The notes below the pieces were generated by a model that saw nothing but the letters and a program-made list of their open reading frames with translations, had not been told where the DNA came from and did no database searches. This document shows, piece after piece, positions 21,601 through 30,979 of a stretch of 64,000 bases of DNA. Origin of the DNA: Rhododendron vialii. Its lineage: Eukaryota > Streptophyta > Magnoliopsida > Ericales > Ericaceae. The DNA is taken from positions 19,368,501 to 19,432,500 of the forward strand of contig NC_080568.1 in NCBI RefSeq assembly GCF_030253575.1, given 5' to 3'. The position numbers were made by a program, and so were the translations under genes. Position 1 is the first letter of the stretch; each line of letters opens with the position of its first letter.

Positions 21601-22697
21601 ACTTCAGAAGATTCTCATCAGATGGCTCGTTTCGTACACCCAGCACCGCCTCCCCAATCAACTCTTCATCTACTTCCAATCTATCTCGCTTGCCCACCTG
21701 TTATGCCACAGCAAAGAAAATCGACTGTCGATACAAATGCTTGACATGATTTGTGCTGATAACGAAAAGGAAATGAATTTATCGAATCTAAGCAATTATA
21801 TAGCCCTTCACAAAGGAAAATTATGAAAAATAATCGATGTACCCGACCCAATTGACTGGGAGACGAGGGCTTAATTTGGTTCGGTTTACCCACCTGTGAC
21901 ATCTCAAAAACCAAACCATCTTCGCCACAAGCTCCTTTGTTGCCAATCCCACCAGTCCCTGTCGATTTTCGCTTGTATCCTCGGAAAGACCTACGACCAC
22001 CGGCTGGACTATAACCCTTCCGTCTTCCCTTAAACTTAAACTTACTCTTTCCATACCCATTGATGTTTAGCCTCACAAAATTCCCTTCATTGCCGCCTCT
22101 CGGCTTCTTCACGGCCAACGCAGTAAAACTACTTCCTCCAATCAAGTTAGAATGTCTCCTCACAACCTTCACAGCACTCCCAGCACCACCTCCTTCGCCT
22201 TTCACCTCGGTCCCACCTGGCTGTGGAACCGAACCCGAAGCAGGAGTTGAGTCGTTCACAATAGACTTCACATCGAGACTCGTTGGTCTGCGAATCTTCG
22301 AGAACGACGCGAATTTGGATAAGTACAAACCCCCAGCAGGAACGTTATTGCCCGTGGAGTTGTCGGGGTTTTCGTTGGATAGGCGGCGGATTTGGAAGGG
22401 TAGGGCGGAGAGGTTCGGGACGGGGATTGGGGTCGGTGGTGGTGGTTCTGGTTGAGAGGGTTTGGGGGTGGGCTTTGAGGGTGGTTTTGCTGGCTTGGAG
22501 GATCGTTTTGGTTTTTTTGATTTGGGTTTAGGGTTAGGGTTAGGGTTAGGGTTTGGAGTTGGAGTTGGGTGGGAGTGAGTAAAGATGGTGCTGAGATTGA
22601 TTCTGGCATTGAGGGACGAGGGCGGCGGCGGGGGTCGGAGGTCTCGGGGTGGGGTGGCGGAGACGTGAGAGCCGTCGGAGTCGGAACCGGAATCCAT
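15693..22697 (-). CDS. RECQL5: RecQ family ATP-dependent DNA helicase, plant RECQL5 type
   Basis: Twenty exons join in frame to 948 aa: 21894-22697, 21353-21697, 21206-21259, 20857-20969, 20560-20772, 20377-20455, 20187-20240, 20012-20086, 19840-19893, 19480-19524, 19299-19393, 19086-19215, 18721-18819, 18575-18630, 18397-18499, 17218-17346, 16821-16990, 16276-16300, 16076-16191, 15693-15780. The N-terminal ~270 residues are Pro/Ser/Lys-rich and start MDSGSDSDGSHVSATPPRD, like Arabidopsis RECQL5. Helicase motifs follow in order: FRDGQLEAI (motif 0), LPTGAGKS (I, ~residue 333), VVSPLVALMIDQ (Ia), VVDEAHCVSEW (II), AMTATAT (III), IIIYCKFQ (IV), VVATVAFGMGLDK (V), EIGRAGRDG (VI). The RecQ C-terminal part has Cys-rich SQHTPCLHKKILEYF and ends EAAKAELMNFVKTALT. 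It should unwind DNA 3'-5' in repair and recombination in the nucleus. The start is the first in-frame ATG. Intron 5 is GC-AG. Confidence 0.97.
21316..21341. repeat. G26 homopolymer in RECQL5 intron 2
   Basis: Twenty-six G in a row (C26 in the transcript), beginning about 12 bases inside the 5' splice site of intron 2. Confidence 0.92.
22527..22551. repeat. Telomere-like TTTAGGG/TTAGGG repeat inside RECQL5 exon 1
   Basis: One TTTAGGG and three TTAGGG units on the plus strand. On the coding strand they are read as a Pro-Asn dipeptide repeat within the disordered N-terminal part of the helicase. Confidence 0.9.
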
Positions 22698-23458
22698 GGA
22701 AGACGAGAGAGATCGGAATTGGGAGGATTTTGAGGTCCGTTTCTCTATTCTACTGGTGGATTCTCTTGGGAAGTTTTCCCGCGCTTGAAAAGTTGTTTGG
22801 TTGGAAAACAAACAGAAAATGAGGGAAAATTCAAAAAAGTCTTTAAACTATCGCCAAAATGCACAAACAGAAGATGCCAACGTTGTCCATAAAGTTACAC
22901 CTGCGTTTTGGATGGAAAACAGACACGTGAGGGTCACATGTTTGATAAAATATGGTTTTTGTTTTTTTATCCGAAATTCATTTCAATAAAGCCAAGCGGC
23001 ATTTACAGCGAAACCATCCGAATACAATGTAAAGGAATCTACAAACTACCCATCACAGAAAAAAATACATGAAAACACAAGGACAAAAAGACAAGCTAGC
23101 GTCTAGATCTATGCCGAGCCTAAGCTCCCTCCACACCGCCTCAAAGGGTCGGGTCACGTGGCGCATAAATCTGTCCACCAAACTGCCTTGGATAGGCGTA
23201 GAATCCTAAACAAAGACAGCAACCAAGCACAGATGGAAACAGATTGAACACAAGCAGATCGGTTGCTGCGCCACCTTGTGATTTTGGAAGCACGAAAATA
23301 TGGTTATCTCTTTCATATTCCCACTCCAAGATGAGATTTTGGAAGCACGAAAAGGGGTTACGAGCCCAATGCACCCATCCTCACAACTCATTTTGTTAAT
23401 CCTCTCATCAATCTTCGTACAAGGGGTTTTGACATCATCGACCAGGATTCTCACGCAA
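22698..23458. other. RECQL5 promoter side and anonymous sequence
   Basis: The first ~100 bases should hold the RECQL5 5' UTR and promoter; I see no clear TATA box. At 22880-22920 the phrase ACCTGCGTTTTGGATGGAAAACAG recurs inverted at 30.85 kb. 23100-23460 reads as broken open frames on the minus strand with no recognised domain. Confidence 0.45.
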
Positions 23459-23528
23459 TCGAGTGCATCAATTAGGATTCCAGGACAACTATGGTTTGGA
23501 GCATGCGAGGTTATGCTTATGGATTATT

Positions 23529-24364
23529 CAGAGCCGGCCTTGGGTAAGTCCCGTAAGCCCTCGGTCTTGGGCAACAAAAAAAAAAAAAATTAAGTAACAT
23601 ATATATACTAAAAAGTTTCACTTGCTACCACAGGCAATTGCCTTGGTGCAGTGATTAGGTCAGCTGGAAATTTCAAGTGAACTGGGTTTGACACCTGGCC
23701 TTTACGGGCCCTTTATTTTTTTTCTCCACTTTTGATTTGCCTCATTTTGTTTTCCCTCCCAATGCATGATATTGCAAAAATCAAATTATTTTGTTGAAAT
23801 TTTTTGATTTAACAAACACAACAGTAATATATAAGTGATATGTTCTTACATTTGATTAAAAAAAGTCAAAAATCGAGTGAGCTAATACAGTTTTTATTTT
23901 TACCTTCAAACTTCCATTTTGCAAGACAAATTAAAAAGATTGGCTATGATATATCTCAATTGAAAATGAGATGCTGTTACACTAAAAGCATTTGGGGCTT
24001 TTTTAACTTCTTACACTTATTGAGATAGGTCATTCTCCTCGCATATATCAACTAAAAAGCCCAAAAATCAAAAGTTAGCGGAACGAGTCACGAGTTCTTG
24101 GATAAATAAAGTTCGATAACTCAATTGAAATTTTTGCTTCAAAAAATGTAAGGAGAATTTATTTTCTTTGAATCAGATCATGTTAATCATAAAACACTAT
24201 AACCGGGGTTTACATTTTTTATGATGTTATTCAAGCTAAAATAACAATGTAATTTTGAGTTTTTTTGTACTTGTATATATATTTTATTTTGTATGACTTA
24301 ATTGTAAATGGGCAACAAATCATCAAATTGGGTTAGGGCAACCCAAATGTCGAGGCCGGCACTG
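23529..24364. mobile_element. Non-autonomous hAT element (836 bp)
   Basis: Ends CAGAGCCGGCC and GGCCGGCACTG are inverted with one mismatch and are typical of plant hAT elements. Eight flanking bases on each side (GGATTATT and GAGTTATT) are a decayed 8-bp target duplication. The related copy at 30.55 kb has no insertion here. There is no transposase. Confidence 0.85.
23641..23698 (+). other. tRNA-like box A / box B pair within the hAT element
   Basis: TTGGTGCAGTGATTAGG resembles RNA polymerase III box A. GGGTTTGACACC, about 35 bases on, resembles box B (GGTTCGANTCC, 9 of 11). No cloverleaf acceptor stem is visible, so it is not a tRNA gene. Confidence 0.45.
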
Positions 24365-24699
24365 GAGTTATTGGGTTCACCATTGTCTAAGAGGTTTTCA
24401 TCTCTCAGCGGTTGCCATAAACACGCATCGATTGTCATCCATGAAGTTGGAGATGTCACCTTCGTTCCTCATGTTGCAGACTGGAAGGAAGATTGTAGGT
24501 TGATTTCTAGTGTTTCAATCTGTTGAAGGTAGGTGTGAAGATGGATGATGGGGTATCAAGTGTGTATAAATGGAGAGGAGGGGTGGGATCGGACACGGCA
24601 GGAATTGGGATTGATTTCCCTCCAAATACATTGTCCTCTAGCTGCAGCATAGGTGTAATTGATGAAATATTGGCAAGTTCAGAGGTCTAATTAACATTT

Positions 24700-25111
24700 A
24701 TTGAAGTTTACAGGTTTATGAGACATTTTGGCCGTAGTTTAGAAGCTTTTTTGAAATTTTATCGGAAAAATACTACTATGTGTTTTAGCTTAACAGTAAT
24801 TGTTTCAGTTTTTTTTTTTTTCAAAGAGGTTTATCTTTTAATTAATTTGTTGTCATTTTTTTTTATAATCTATTGGTTCGTCTATAGGATAGAAATCTAT
24901 ACGTACAAAATTATAGTAACAAAAAATACTAAATGAAGATAAAAATAACCCATTAAGTTTCTCTATTTTTTATTACTTTTGTTTTGAATGATTTTTTTTT
25001 AAAGATTTTGATCATAACTATTACTTTTTAGATTCATCAGTCGAGATTAATCAATAATTCCAAAAAAAAAAATTGTCACTCTAAAATATGAGGAGAAATT
25101 TGAAGGGAATT
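24700..25111. other. Intergenic, AT-rich, nothing recognised
   Basis: Long T and A runs and no supported open frame. Confidence 0.5.
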
Positions 25112-25518
25112 GATAATGCCAAAACCCTTTTTGTTCCTGTCAAAACTCATTCATTGCATGAGCTAATTGTCCTTTACTATATCACTTACTTTATGAAAAT
25201 ACCCTTTAAAATCCCATAAGTCAATGCGTTTTCATGTTCCACGTTTCAAGCAGAAATGCAAGGATTCATGAGCTAATTCTAGAGCTAATTTTAGAAGAGA
25301 AGCAAACAAAAATTAAACATCAAGCAAAAATGCAATTCACAAGCAAAACTAGAGGTAATTTGAGAAAAGACGTAAACAAAAAATAATCATCTGGATTTGA
25401 AGGGGCATTTTCGTAAAGTAAGTGGTGTAGTGAAGGGCAATTAAGTCATGAAATGAATGAGTTTTAACAGAAACAAAAAGGGTTTTGACAGGAACAAAAA
25501 TGATTTTGGCATTATCAG
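25112..25518. mobile_element. Fold-back MITE (about 407 bp)
   Basis: Outer arms of about 100 bp are inverted copies, starting TGATAATGCCAAAA on both ends and sharing TTTTTGTTCCTGTCAAAAC, TTAATTGYCCTT and CACTTACTTTA. The right arm has a 20-bp internal duplication (two AACAGGAAC-type units). Superfamily not determined. Confidence 0.8.
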
Positions 25519-25995
25519 CTCCCAATTTGAAAACAGACCAAAAAATAATCAAGAAGAATTTATTTAGGCAAAATTCCTTGTACACCTGTAGTTTTTTCTT
25601 GATTATTGATATCAATGCCATTGATGTTTTAACTAAGGCCTTGTTCCTCTAAGAGCTTTAGGGATTTTGAATTTTGTCTCTATTCAAAAAAAAAATATCG
25701 CATTTGTTAGTTTTGCATGTAGATTATTGTTTCGTCTTGTCGGGATGAATCAAAAACATAAAAAATTATGAATTTTACACTAATATTTTAAAAATATCAA
25801 GATAAAGCCCCAAAAATTGGCTTTTGGGCATTATCTTAGATATTTCTAAAAAAAAATTGGGTAAAAGTAAAAGGACTCAATACCGAAATTTGTCATGCAA
25901 TTTCTCCAATGAGGTCGGAAAAATACCCAATTGGCCACTACAAATTTGGCACACTAGATCTCTCTCTCTCTCTCTCTCTCATAGGCGTCTCCAAG

Positions 25996-26163
25996 TGTTG
26001 GACCATTTTTCTGCCATCTCTCCGAAAATCAATTGGTGGTAGGAAGGATTTCAATTAAGTCTTTTATGACATTCGACATGGCACCCGCAAATCTATTTTT
26101 AGAGCGGTCGCATGGAGTGTGACATTGTGTAACTAAATCTATGGGGGCACTCCGGGCCCAACA
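25996..26163 (-). repeat. 3' LTR of the TRIM
   Basis: Starts TGTTGG and ends CCAACA on the minus strand. About 85% identical to the 5' LTR by eye. Confidence 0.9.
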
Positions 26164-26210
26164 ATCCCTCCTTCACAATGACTCTCCCGCGACCCGAACC
26201 CATGATTTTC

Positions 26211-26224
26211 TGGCTCTGATACCA
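26211..26224 (-). other. TRIM primer binding site
   Basis: Reads TGGTATCAGAGCCA on the minus strand, two bases after the 5' LTR; complementary to the 3' end of plant initiator tRNA-Met. Confidence 0.9.
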
Positions 26225-26226
26225 CT

Positions 26227-26388
26227 TGTCAAACCGTTTTTCCATCATCTCTCCTAAAACCAATTGGTGGTAGGGTTTCAATTAAGTCTTTTATAACATT
26301 CGACATCGCACCTGCAAGTATGTTTTTAGAGCGGTTGCAGGGAGTGACATTGTGTAACCAAATTCATAAAGGCACTCCAGGCCCAACA
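26227..26388 (-). repeat. 5' LTR of the TRIM
   Basis: Starts TGTTGG and ends TTGACA on the minus strand. The 3' half contains GTCGAATGTTATAAAAGAC, where TTATAAAAG could act as a TATA box. Confidence 0.9.
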
Positions 26389-26556
26389 CCAAGAAAATTT
26401 AAAAAACCTGTAAACCGGACCGATTGGACCAGTCTATTTGAATTGTTTATGTGGTTTAATGGATTGGTTTTGGGTCGACTAAAAATGAGAATCAGATATT
26501 ATGGTTCGGTCCACGGTTCCATAATCATGAATTGTGATTCGAATCGAACCGGATTG

Positions 26557-26559
<3 letters not shown>

Positions 26560-26611
<52 letters not shown>
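26560..26611. repeat. (TA)n microsatellite
   Basis: About 24 perfect AT units. Confidence 0.97.
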
Positions 26612-26616
<5 letters not shown>

Positions 26617-26619
26617 TGA

Positions 26620-27861
26620 ATACATCCCACTTTCCTACTGTTGTTCATGGTTTTGTTTCACAGTATTTTAGTAGATGTTTTACTTATGTTGGGCTTCTAG
26701 TTCTATTTTGTGGGTTGGCTTAATGGCAGTAGTTTTATGAATAAGTTGCAAGGTTTTTTTTTTTGGACAAATTCAGTTTTTAAGATTAATGAAGCTGTTG
26801 TAATTGTTTTGCGGTGTATTTTGTTCGCTACGTACTATTTTACAGAACTAGAAGTATGTAACTCATGTATTTTTATATTTTTTTGCAATCTTTGGATGCT
26901 AATTAACAAGGTTTAGAACCAAAAACCAAACCAAACCATCTACCAAACCATACCGGTTTGATGGTTTGGTTTGTAACATTATGGTTTGATTCCTAAAATT
27001 CTATATGTCTACCCGTAATTCTAACCCCCTTTTTATAAGTACTATCCACCCCCTCTTTTAGTTAGTTCATGTTTTGTTGGTTTACTTTTATATAATTATT
27101 TTATAATTTTTTGTATTTTATCGATTTTGCATTGTTATTTCCGGATATGGCCGGGTTCGTCTCGTGACAAGAACAATCTAAAAAGTAAAAAATTATGGTC
27201 AAATTTTTTCAAAAAGATAATTAACTAAAGATGAAAATAATTCAAAAATAGACAGACTTTTTGGATTTTTTTTGTATTTTATTAAAAAAGTATAATTTGG
27301 TACATAATTTTTTACTTCTTAGCCCCCTTCGAGACAAACAAATAATCTAAAAAAAAATTGACAAAAACTAATAAATGCAAAAAAAAAAATTAAATAAAGA
27401 CCAAAAAAAAAATAAAAAATCCAGCTTACGCAGTACTACATTATTAAGCTAAAACGGACCTTAAATCTAACAGGCCATATATTCAAATCTTTTACTAAAA
27501 TAAATAACCCACACTAGATAGAGGACTAATTCCTAATTTTTTGAGTCGGTTGGAAAATCAAAAAATCCCACAAGAACCAGGAGTCCAGGGCTTTCTAATT
27601 CCTGCATGGAATTGTTTCCTTTTCCTAATTAATATTCTCTCCTTGAGTTTTCCAGAAACCTATACACAACAGACACGACTCTGTTGCATGCGTTGGCAAC
27701 GTACTACTCATGCGGGCACGAACCCAGTATTACACAAATCCTTGTTCGAAAACACAATCAATTAATTAAGGAACTAGGAAACTCTCATTCAACGTGAAGC
27801 GCTGCAGGTTTCCTTTTCCAATTCCCACTCGGTTTTGGATTTGCAGCTAGCCCGGCCCCAT
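26620..27861. other. Intergenic, upstream side of the F-box gene
   Basis: Mostly AT-rich. Around 26900-26985 inverted AACCAAACCAAACC / GGTTTGATGGTTTGGTTT runs resemble the ends of plant hAT MITEs, as do similar phrases at 26405-26550; a decayed element with the (TA)n inside is possible. No gene. Confidence 0.4.
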
Positions 27862-27868
27862 TATATAA
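27862..27868 (+). promoter_or_regulatory. TATA box of the F-box gene
   Basis: TATATAA about 95 bases before the first ATG, the usual distance for a plant promoter with a short 5' UTR. Confidence 0.6.
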
Positions 27869-27957
27869 GAGTACTATATATACACAAACGACCTGTGCTT
27901 TTTTCTGTAGATCGGAACCACAGCTTTCTCTACTAATTACAGCTAGCTAGCTATATC

Positions 27958-29771
27958 ATGATCATGATTCTTGCATCGAACATTCCAGCTGGAGAATTAG
28001 AACAAGGAAACAATTTTGCCATGATCAACTCTCTTCCTTCCGATTTGTTGGTTGATGTTCTTGCCCGGGTCGCCTCCTCTTCCTTCACCGACCTCTTCAA
28101 CTCCAAACTATGGTACTAATTAGTCACCTTCTCCTCGCGTTCAATTGTCTAATTGGATTACGTACAAATTCCACTGTTCGACTAATTATATGTGGATGCT
28201 ATCATACATGATCTTATCACTGATCATGCCACAGAGACACCCTGCATTAGGTTGGTCGTAATGCAGAAATTTCAACTTATTCTTTTATATGTCTTTTCAT
28301 TCGCTAACCTACCCATAGTCCTCTGTTTTTTCTTCTTCTTTTTCCTTCAATCGGTGAGCCGCACTGGTTCTGCGCTTGTATTCGTACTTCTTTTATTGAT
28401 CTGGTCACTGTACTTGCAAAACAAGCGTTTGTTTGCTATATTTATAGAACTGCATTCATGCATTAGGTTGGTTGTAATGCAAGCTCTGAATTTTTTTTTC
28501 TTTTGTCTCCCATTCACTCCCTGCAATCCTCTTATTTTCTTGTTCTTTTGTTCAATGTTCCAATACTAGCTTTGAATCTGAGTTATATGTGTCCAATTTC
28601 TTTTTAATACATTATTGCGTACTCTCTCCGCCCCTAAATATATGTCCGGACCGAAAACCTAGGCCTTTAAAAACATGCATTTTTTTGGTTGTTCAATAAA
28701 TTTGAAAAAAAATTGCAAAGGTATTTTTTTTTCAAATTTTTAAAATTTGTTGAACGAAAAGAATGCATATATTTGAAGGCTTAGTTTTGCGGGCCGGACA
28801 TTTATTTAGGTCCGGAGGCGGAGGGTTTAATTGAATCATGCAACTTACGCACATATATGTTTAGCAGTAATTTTAAAATTTACATGACTGATTCAGGTAT
28901 TTTGCATGTCATAATGCTTGCATTTTTGTTTTTGCCTGCTTATCGATAGTTGTAGAGATTTCAGAGGAGCAGCCGAGGAAGAATGTGTCCTTGAGCAAGT
29001 ATCGATGGTGGGATTTCCAGTGATTCATCAATGGCTGAAATCCGAGAAAGTGAGTTGGTTCTTGAAGCGGTGCGTGGAGATTGGAAATCCGGAGGCCCTC
29101 TACAGACAGGGAATGGTAACAAAATCTCTCTTTCCTAATCTCATACTAGCTTATTTAACTTTGAATGCTCGTGCAAACATATATGATTTGTCTCTACTTA
29201 ATTGACTAGTTGGTTAGGTTGAGAAAGTACCGCCCCAAGCTCTAATTAACTTCTTTTGACGAAGCCATCAAAAACTAGTTACAAATTATAATCCATTTAT
29301 TCATCAGTTAACAAAGTGTAATGACTAGCTACTATCTTTGGCTATCATTGGAATATATAGGTTGAATACTTCAGTTCATTGAGAATGGAATCAGGGCTTG
29401 AGAAGTTGAGGATAGCAACAGAAAAAGGTCATGTTGAAGCCTCATACGTGTACGGTATTATACTAGTGTGTATGGGTGGACAATCAAGTGTAGAGGGGTT
29501 AAAGCTTCTAAATGCCATGAAGGGTAGTACTACTTCACAATCAACTCGCTTCGCAACATTCCAAGACTGTCGAAAAAGAATTGAGGCCGTTATTCGCACA
29601 ATGTGGATCAACAACCACCTTGCGGGCCGACAAAGGAGAAGTTGCTGCCATGAAAATACAAGCAGATTGAAGCAGACATGGGAAGGGCGAAGCCAAGTGG
29701 AGGATGATGCGAGTTGCGAAGCGTGTAAATGGGATAGGGAAGTGGGCTTGTTTTGCGATATGTTGCGTTGA
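27958..29771 (+). CDS. F-box protein, At2g35280-like, with Sel1/TPR-like repeats
   Basis: Three exons (27958-28112, 28950-29115, 29361-29771) join in frame to 243 aa. The N-terminus has a short F-box core, INSLPSDLLVDVLARVASSS, which would bind SKP1 in an SCF ubiquitin ligase. Then come CRDFRGAAEEECVLEQVSM, the FLKRCVEIGNPEALYRQGM block and EKGHVEASYVYGIILVCMGG, which resemble the Sel1/TPR-like helices following the F-box in this plant family. The tail has CHE...CEACKWDREVGLFCDML, a cysteine-containing end seen in relatives. I start at 27958; another in-frame ATG at 28021 also precedes the F-box. Intron 1 holds a Stowaway MITE. The target protein is unknown. A broken copy lies downstream. Confidence 0.9.
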
Positions 29772-30465
29772 TTTCTTATCGGAAGTCAATGTAAGTTTGG
29801 TTTTGGGGCCAAATTAAGTTTGTCTTTCTGATATATCATATATGGGTGCCAGCCTTTTGTAATTAGTATTTTTGTGGCTTATAGGGTCTTTATTCAAGTG
29901 AGAGGTTATGGATATGTTACTTTACATAGTGTTGTTATAATTGAGGTAGTGAAATCTAGAGCGCCAAGATAGAGACATATGTGATGACTTTTGTGATTTG
30001 GTATTTCAGTATTTGCTTAAATGATACTACTACTATCTTGTGCGCTATTTAATTCTTTAGAGAAATTGCGTCTTCATTTTTTTTATAATTGAATGTTTGG
30101 GCCACCTCGGCTAATTCTGGGGCCCGAAAGTTAATGACCGGCTAAACCTTCAATGGCCCCAAAGTTGGAAATTTTTGGCCTTCGTGGAAATGAAAATGTA
30201 ACATTGTAACGTAATGAAGGAACACTATTGGTTTCATATAACCATCTGACCATAATCCCACCACCAGGCCAAAACCCTTGGGGTTGGGAGAAATTGTCTC
30301 AAATTGTTTGGTTAAGTTAGAAATGGTCGCTTTTTCCCAAATTGATTATATGAGTGGGAAACTTGTGTAGTTGGCTGCTTCTATAATTTATACTCTAAGA
30401 AAGTTTTAAAAGCAAAATAAATGTTTGAGAAGATATTAAAATGGCGATTAAATTTCTTAAAATGA
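28233..30465. repeat. Local segmental duplication, copy 1
   Basis: From the middle of F-box intron 1 through exons 2-3 and about 700 bases of 3' flank, this aligns to 34441-37160 with scattered small indels. Both copies keep the same Stowaway MITE in the intron, so that insertion predates the duplication. Confidence 0.9.
28622..28827. mobile_element. Stowaway-like MITE in F-box intron 1
   Basis: Ends CTCTCTCCGCCCCTAAATA and TATTTAGG...GGCGGAGGG are inverted, with TA next to the left end. The same element, in the same place, is in the duplicate at 34730. Confidence 0.8.
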
Positions 30466-30491
30466 TAAAGTGATTGTTCTAGAAATTTAAA

Positions 30492-30968
30492 GTGCATCGA
30501 TTAGGATTCCAAGACAACTATGGTTTGGAACATGCAAGGATATGCTTATGGGTTTTTGGGTTCACCATTGTCCAAGAGGTTTTCATCTCTTTGCAATTGC
30601 CACAAACAACGCATGGATTGTGACCCATGAAGTTGGAGATGTCACCTTCATTCCTCAAGTTGCAGAAGGAAGATTGTAGGTTGATTTCTAGGGTTTCAAT
30701 CTGTTGAAGGAAGGAGTGAAGATGGAAGATAGGGCGTCAAGTATGTATAAATGGAGAGGAAGGGGTGGAAAATGGCAGGAATGGAGGTTGATTTTTCTAC
30801 AAATACAATATCCTCTGGGTAAGAAGAGGGAATGACCCTAATTTGCCTGTTTTCCATCCAAACGCAGGTGTTTATGAGCCACATAGCCATCCTCCATTTG
30901 TACATTGACGAAAACATGCGGCAGGGTGTAATTGATGAAATGTTGACAAGTTTAGAGGTCTAATTAAC
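30492..30968. repeat. Dispersed duplicate segment, copy B (uninterrupted)
   Basis: Counterpart of 23459-24695 without the hAT insertion: TATGCTTATGGG is followed directly by TTTTTGGGTTCACC. It also contains CCTGTTTTCCATCCAAACGCAG, found inverted near 22.9 kb. Confidence 0.8.
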
Positions 30969-30979
30969 CTCGCCTTCAA

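Larger units (their letters stand above)
23459..24695. repeat. Dispersed duplicate segment, copy A (split by a hAT element)
   Basis: Flanks of the hAT element (23459-23528 and 24373-24695) match 30492-30968 at roughly 85-90% by eye. Shared phrases include ATTAGGATTCCARGACAACT and GGGTTCACCATTGTC. Copy A lacks about 80 bases present in copy B. Nature unknown; the minus strand could encode QIETLEINLQ, seen in both copies, but no family is recognised. Confidence 0.8.
25996..26388 (-). mobile_element. Complete TRIM (terminal-repeat retrotransposon in miniature)
   Basis: Two direct repeats of 162 and 168 bp flank only 63 bp. On the minus strand the order is LTR (26227-26388, starting TGTTGGGCC and ending TTTGACA), a two-base gap, the primer binding site TGGTATCAGAGCCA (perfect match to the initiator tRNA-Met type), a short spacer, the polypurine tract GAAGGAGGGAT and the second LTR (25996-26163, ending TCCAACA). 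A perfect 5-bp target duplication, CCAAG on the plus strand, flanks it at 25991-25995 and 26389-26393. It has no coding capacity, so it depends on a related autonomous element. The LTRs differ at many positions, so insertion is not recent. Confidence 0.93.

Noticed and set aside
22524-22555. True telomere or chromosome end
   Set aside because: Only four units, within an expressed coding exon, with genes on both sides.
22060-22609. Open frames in both strands over RECQL5 exon 1
   Set aside because: Shadows of the low-complexity Pro/Ser-rich helicase N-terminus.
23641-23698. Genuine tRNA gene
   Set aside because: No acceptor stem, anticodon arm or terminator; only box A/B-like matches.
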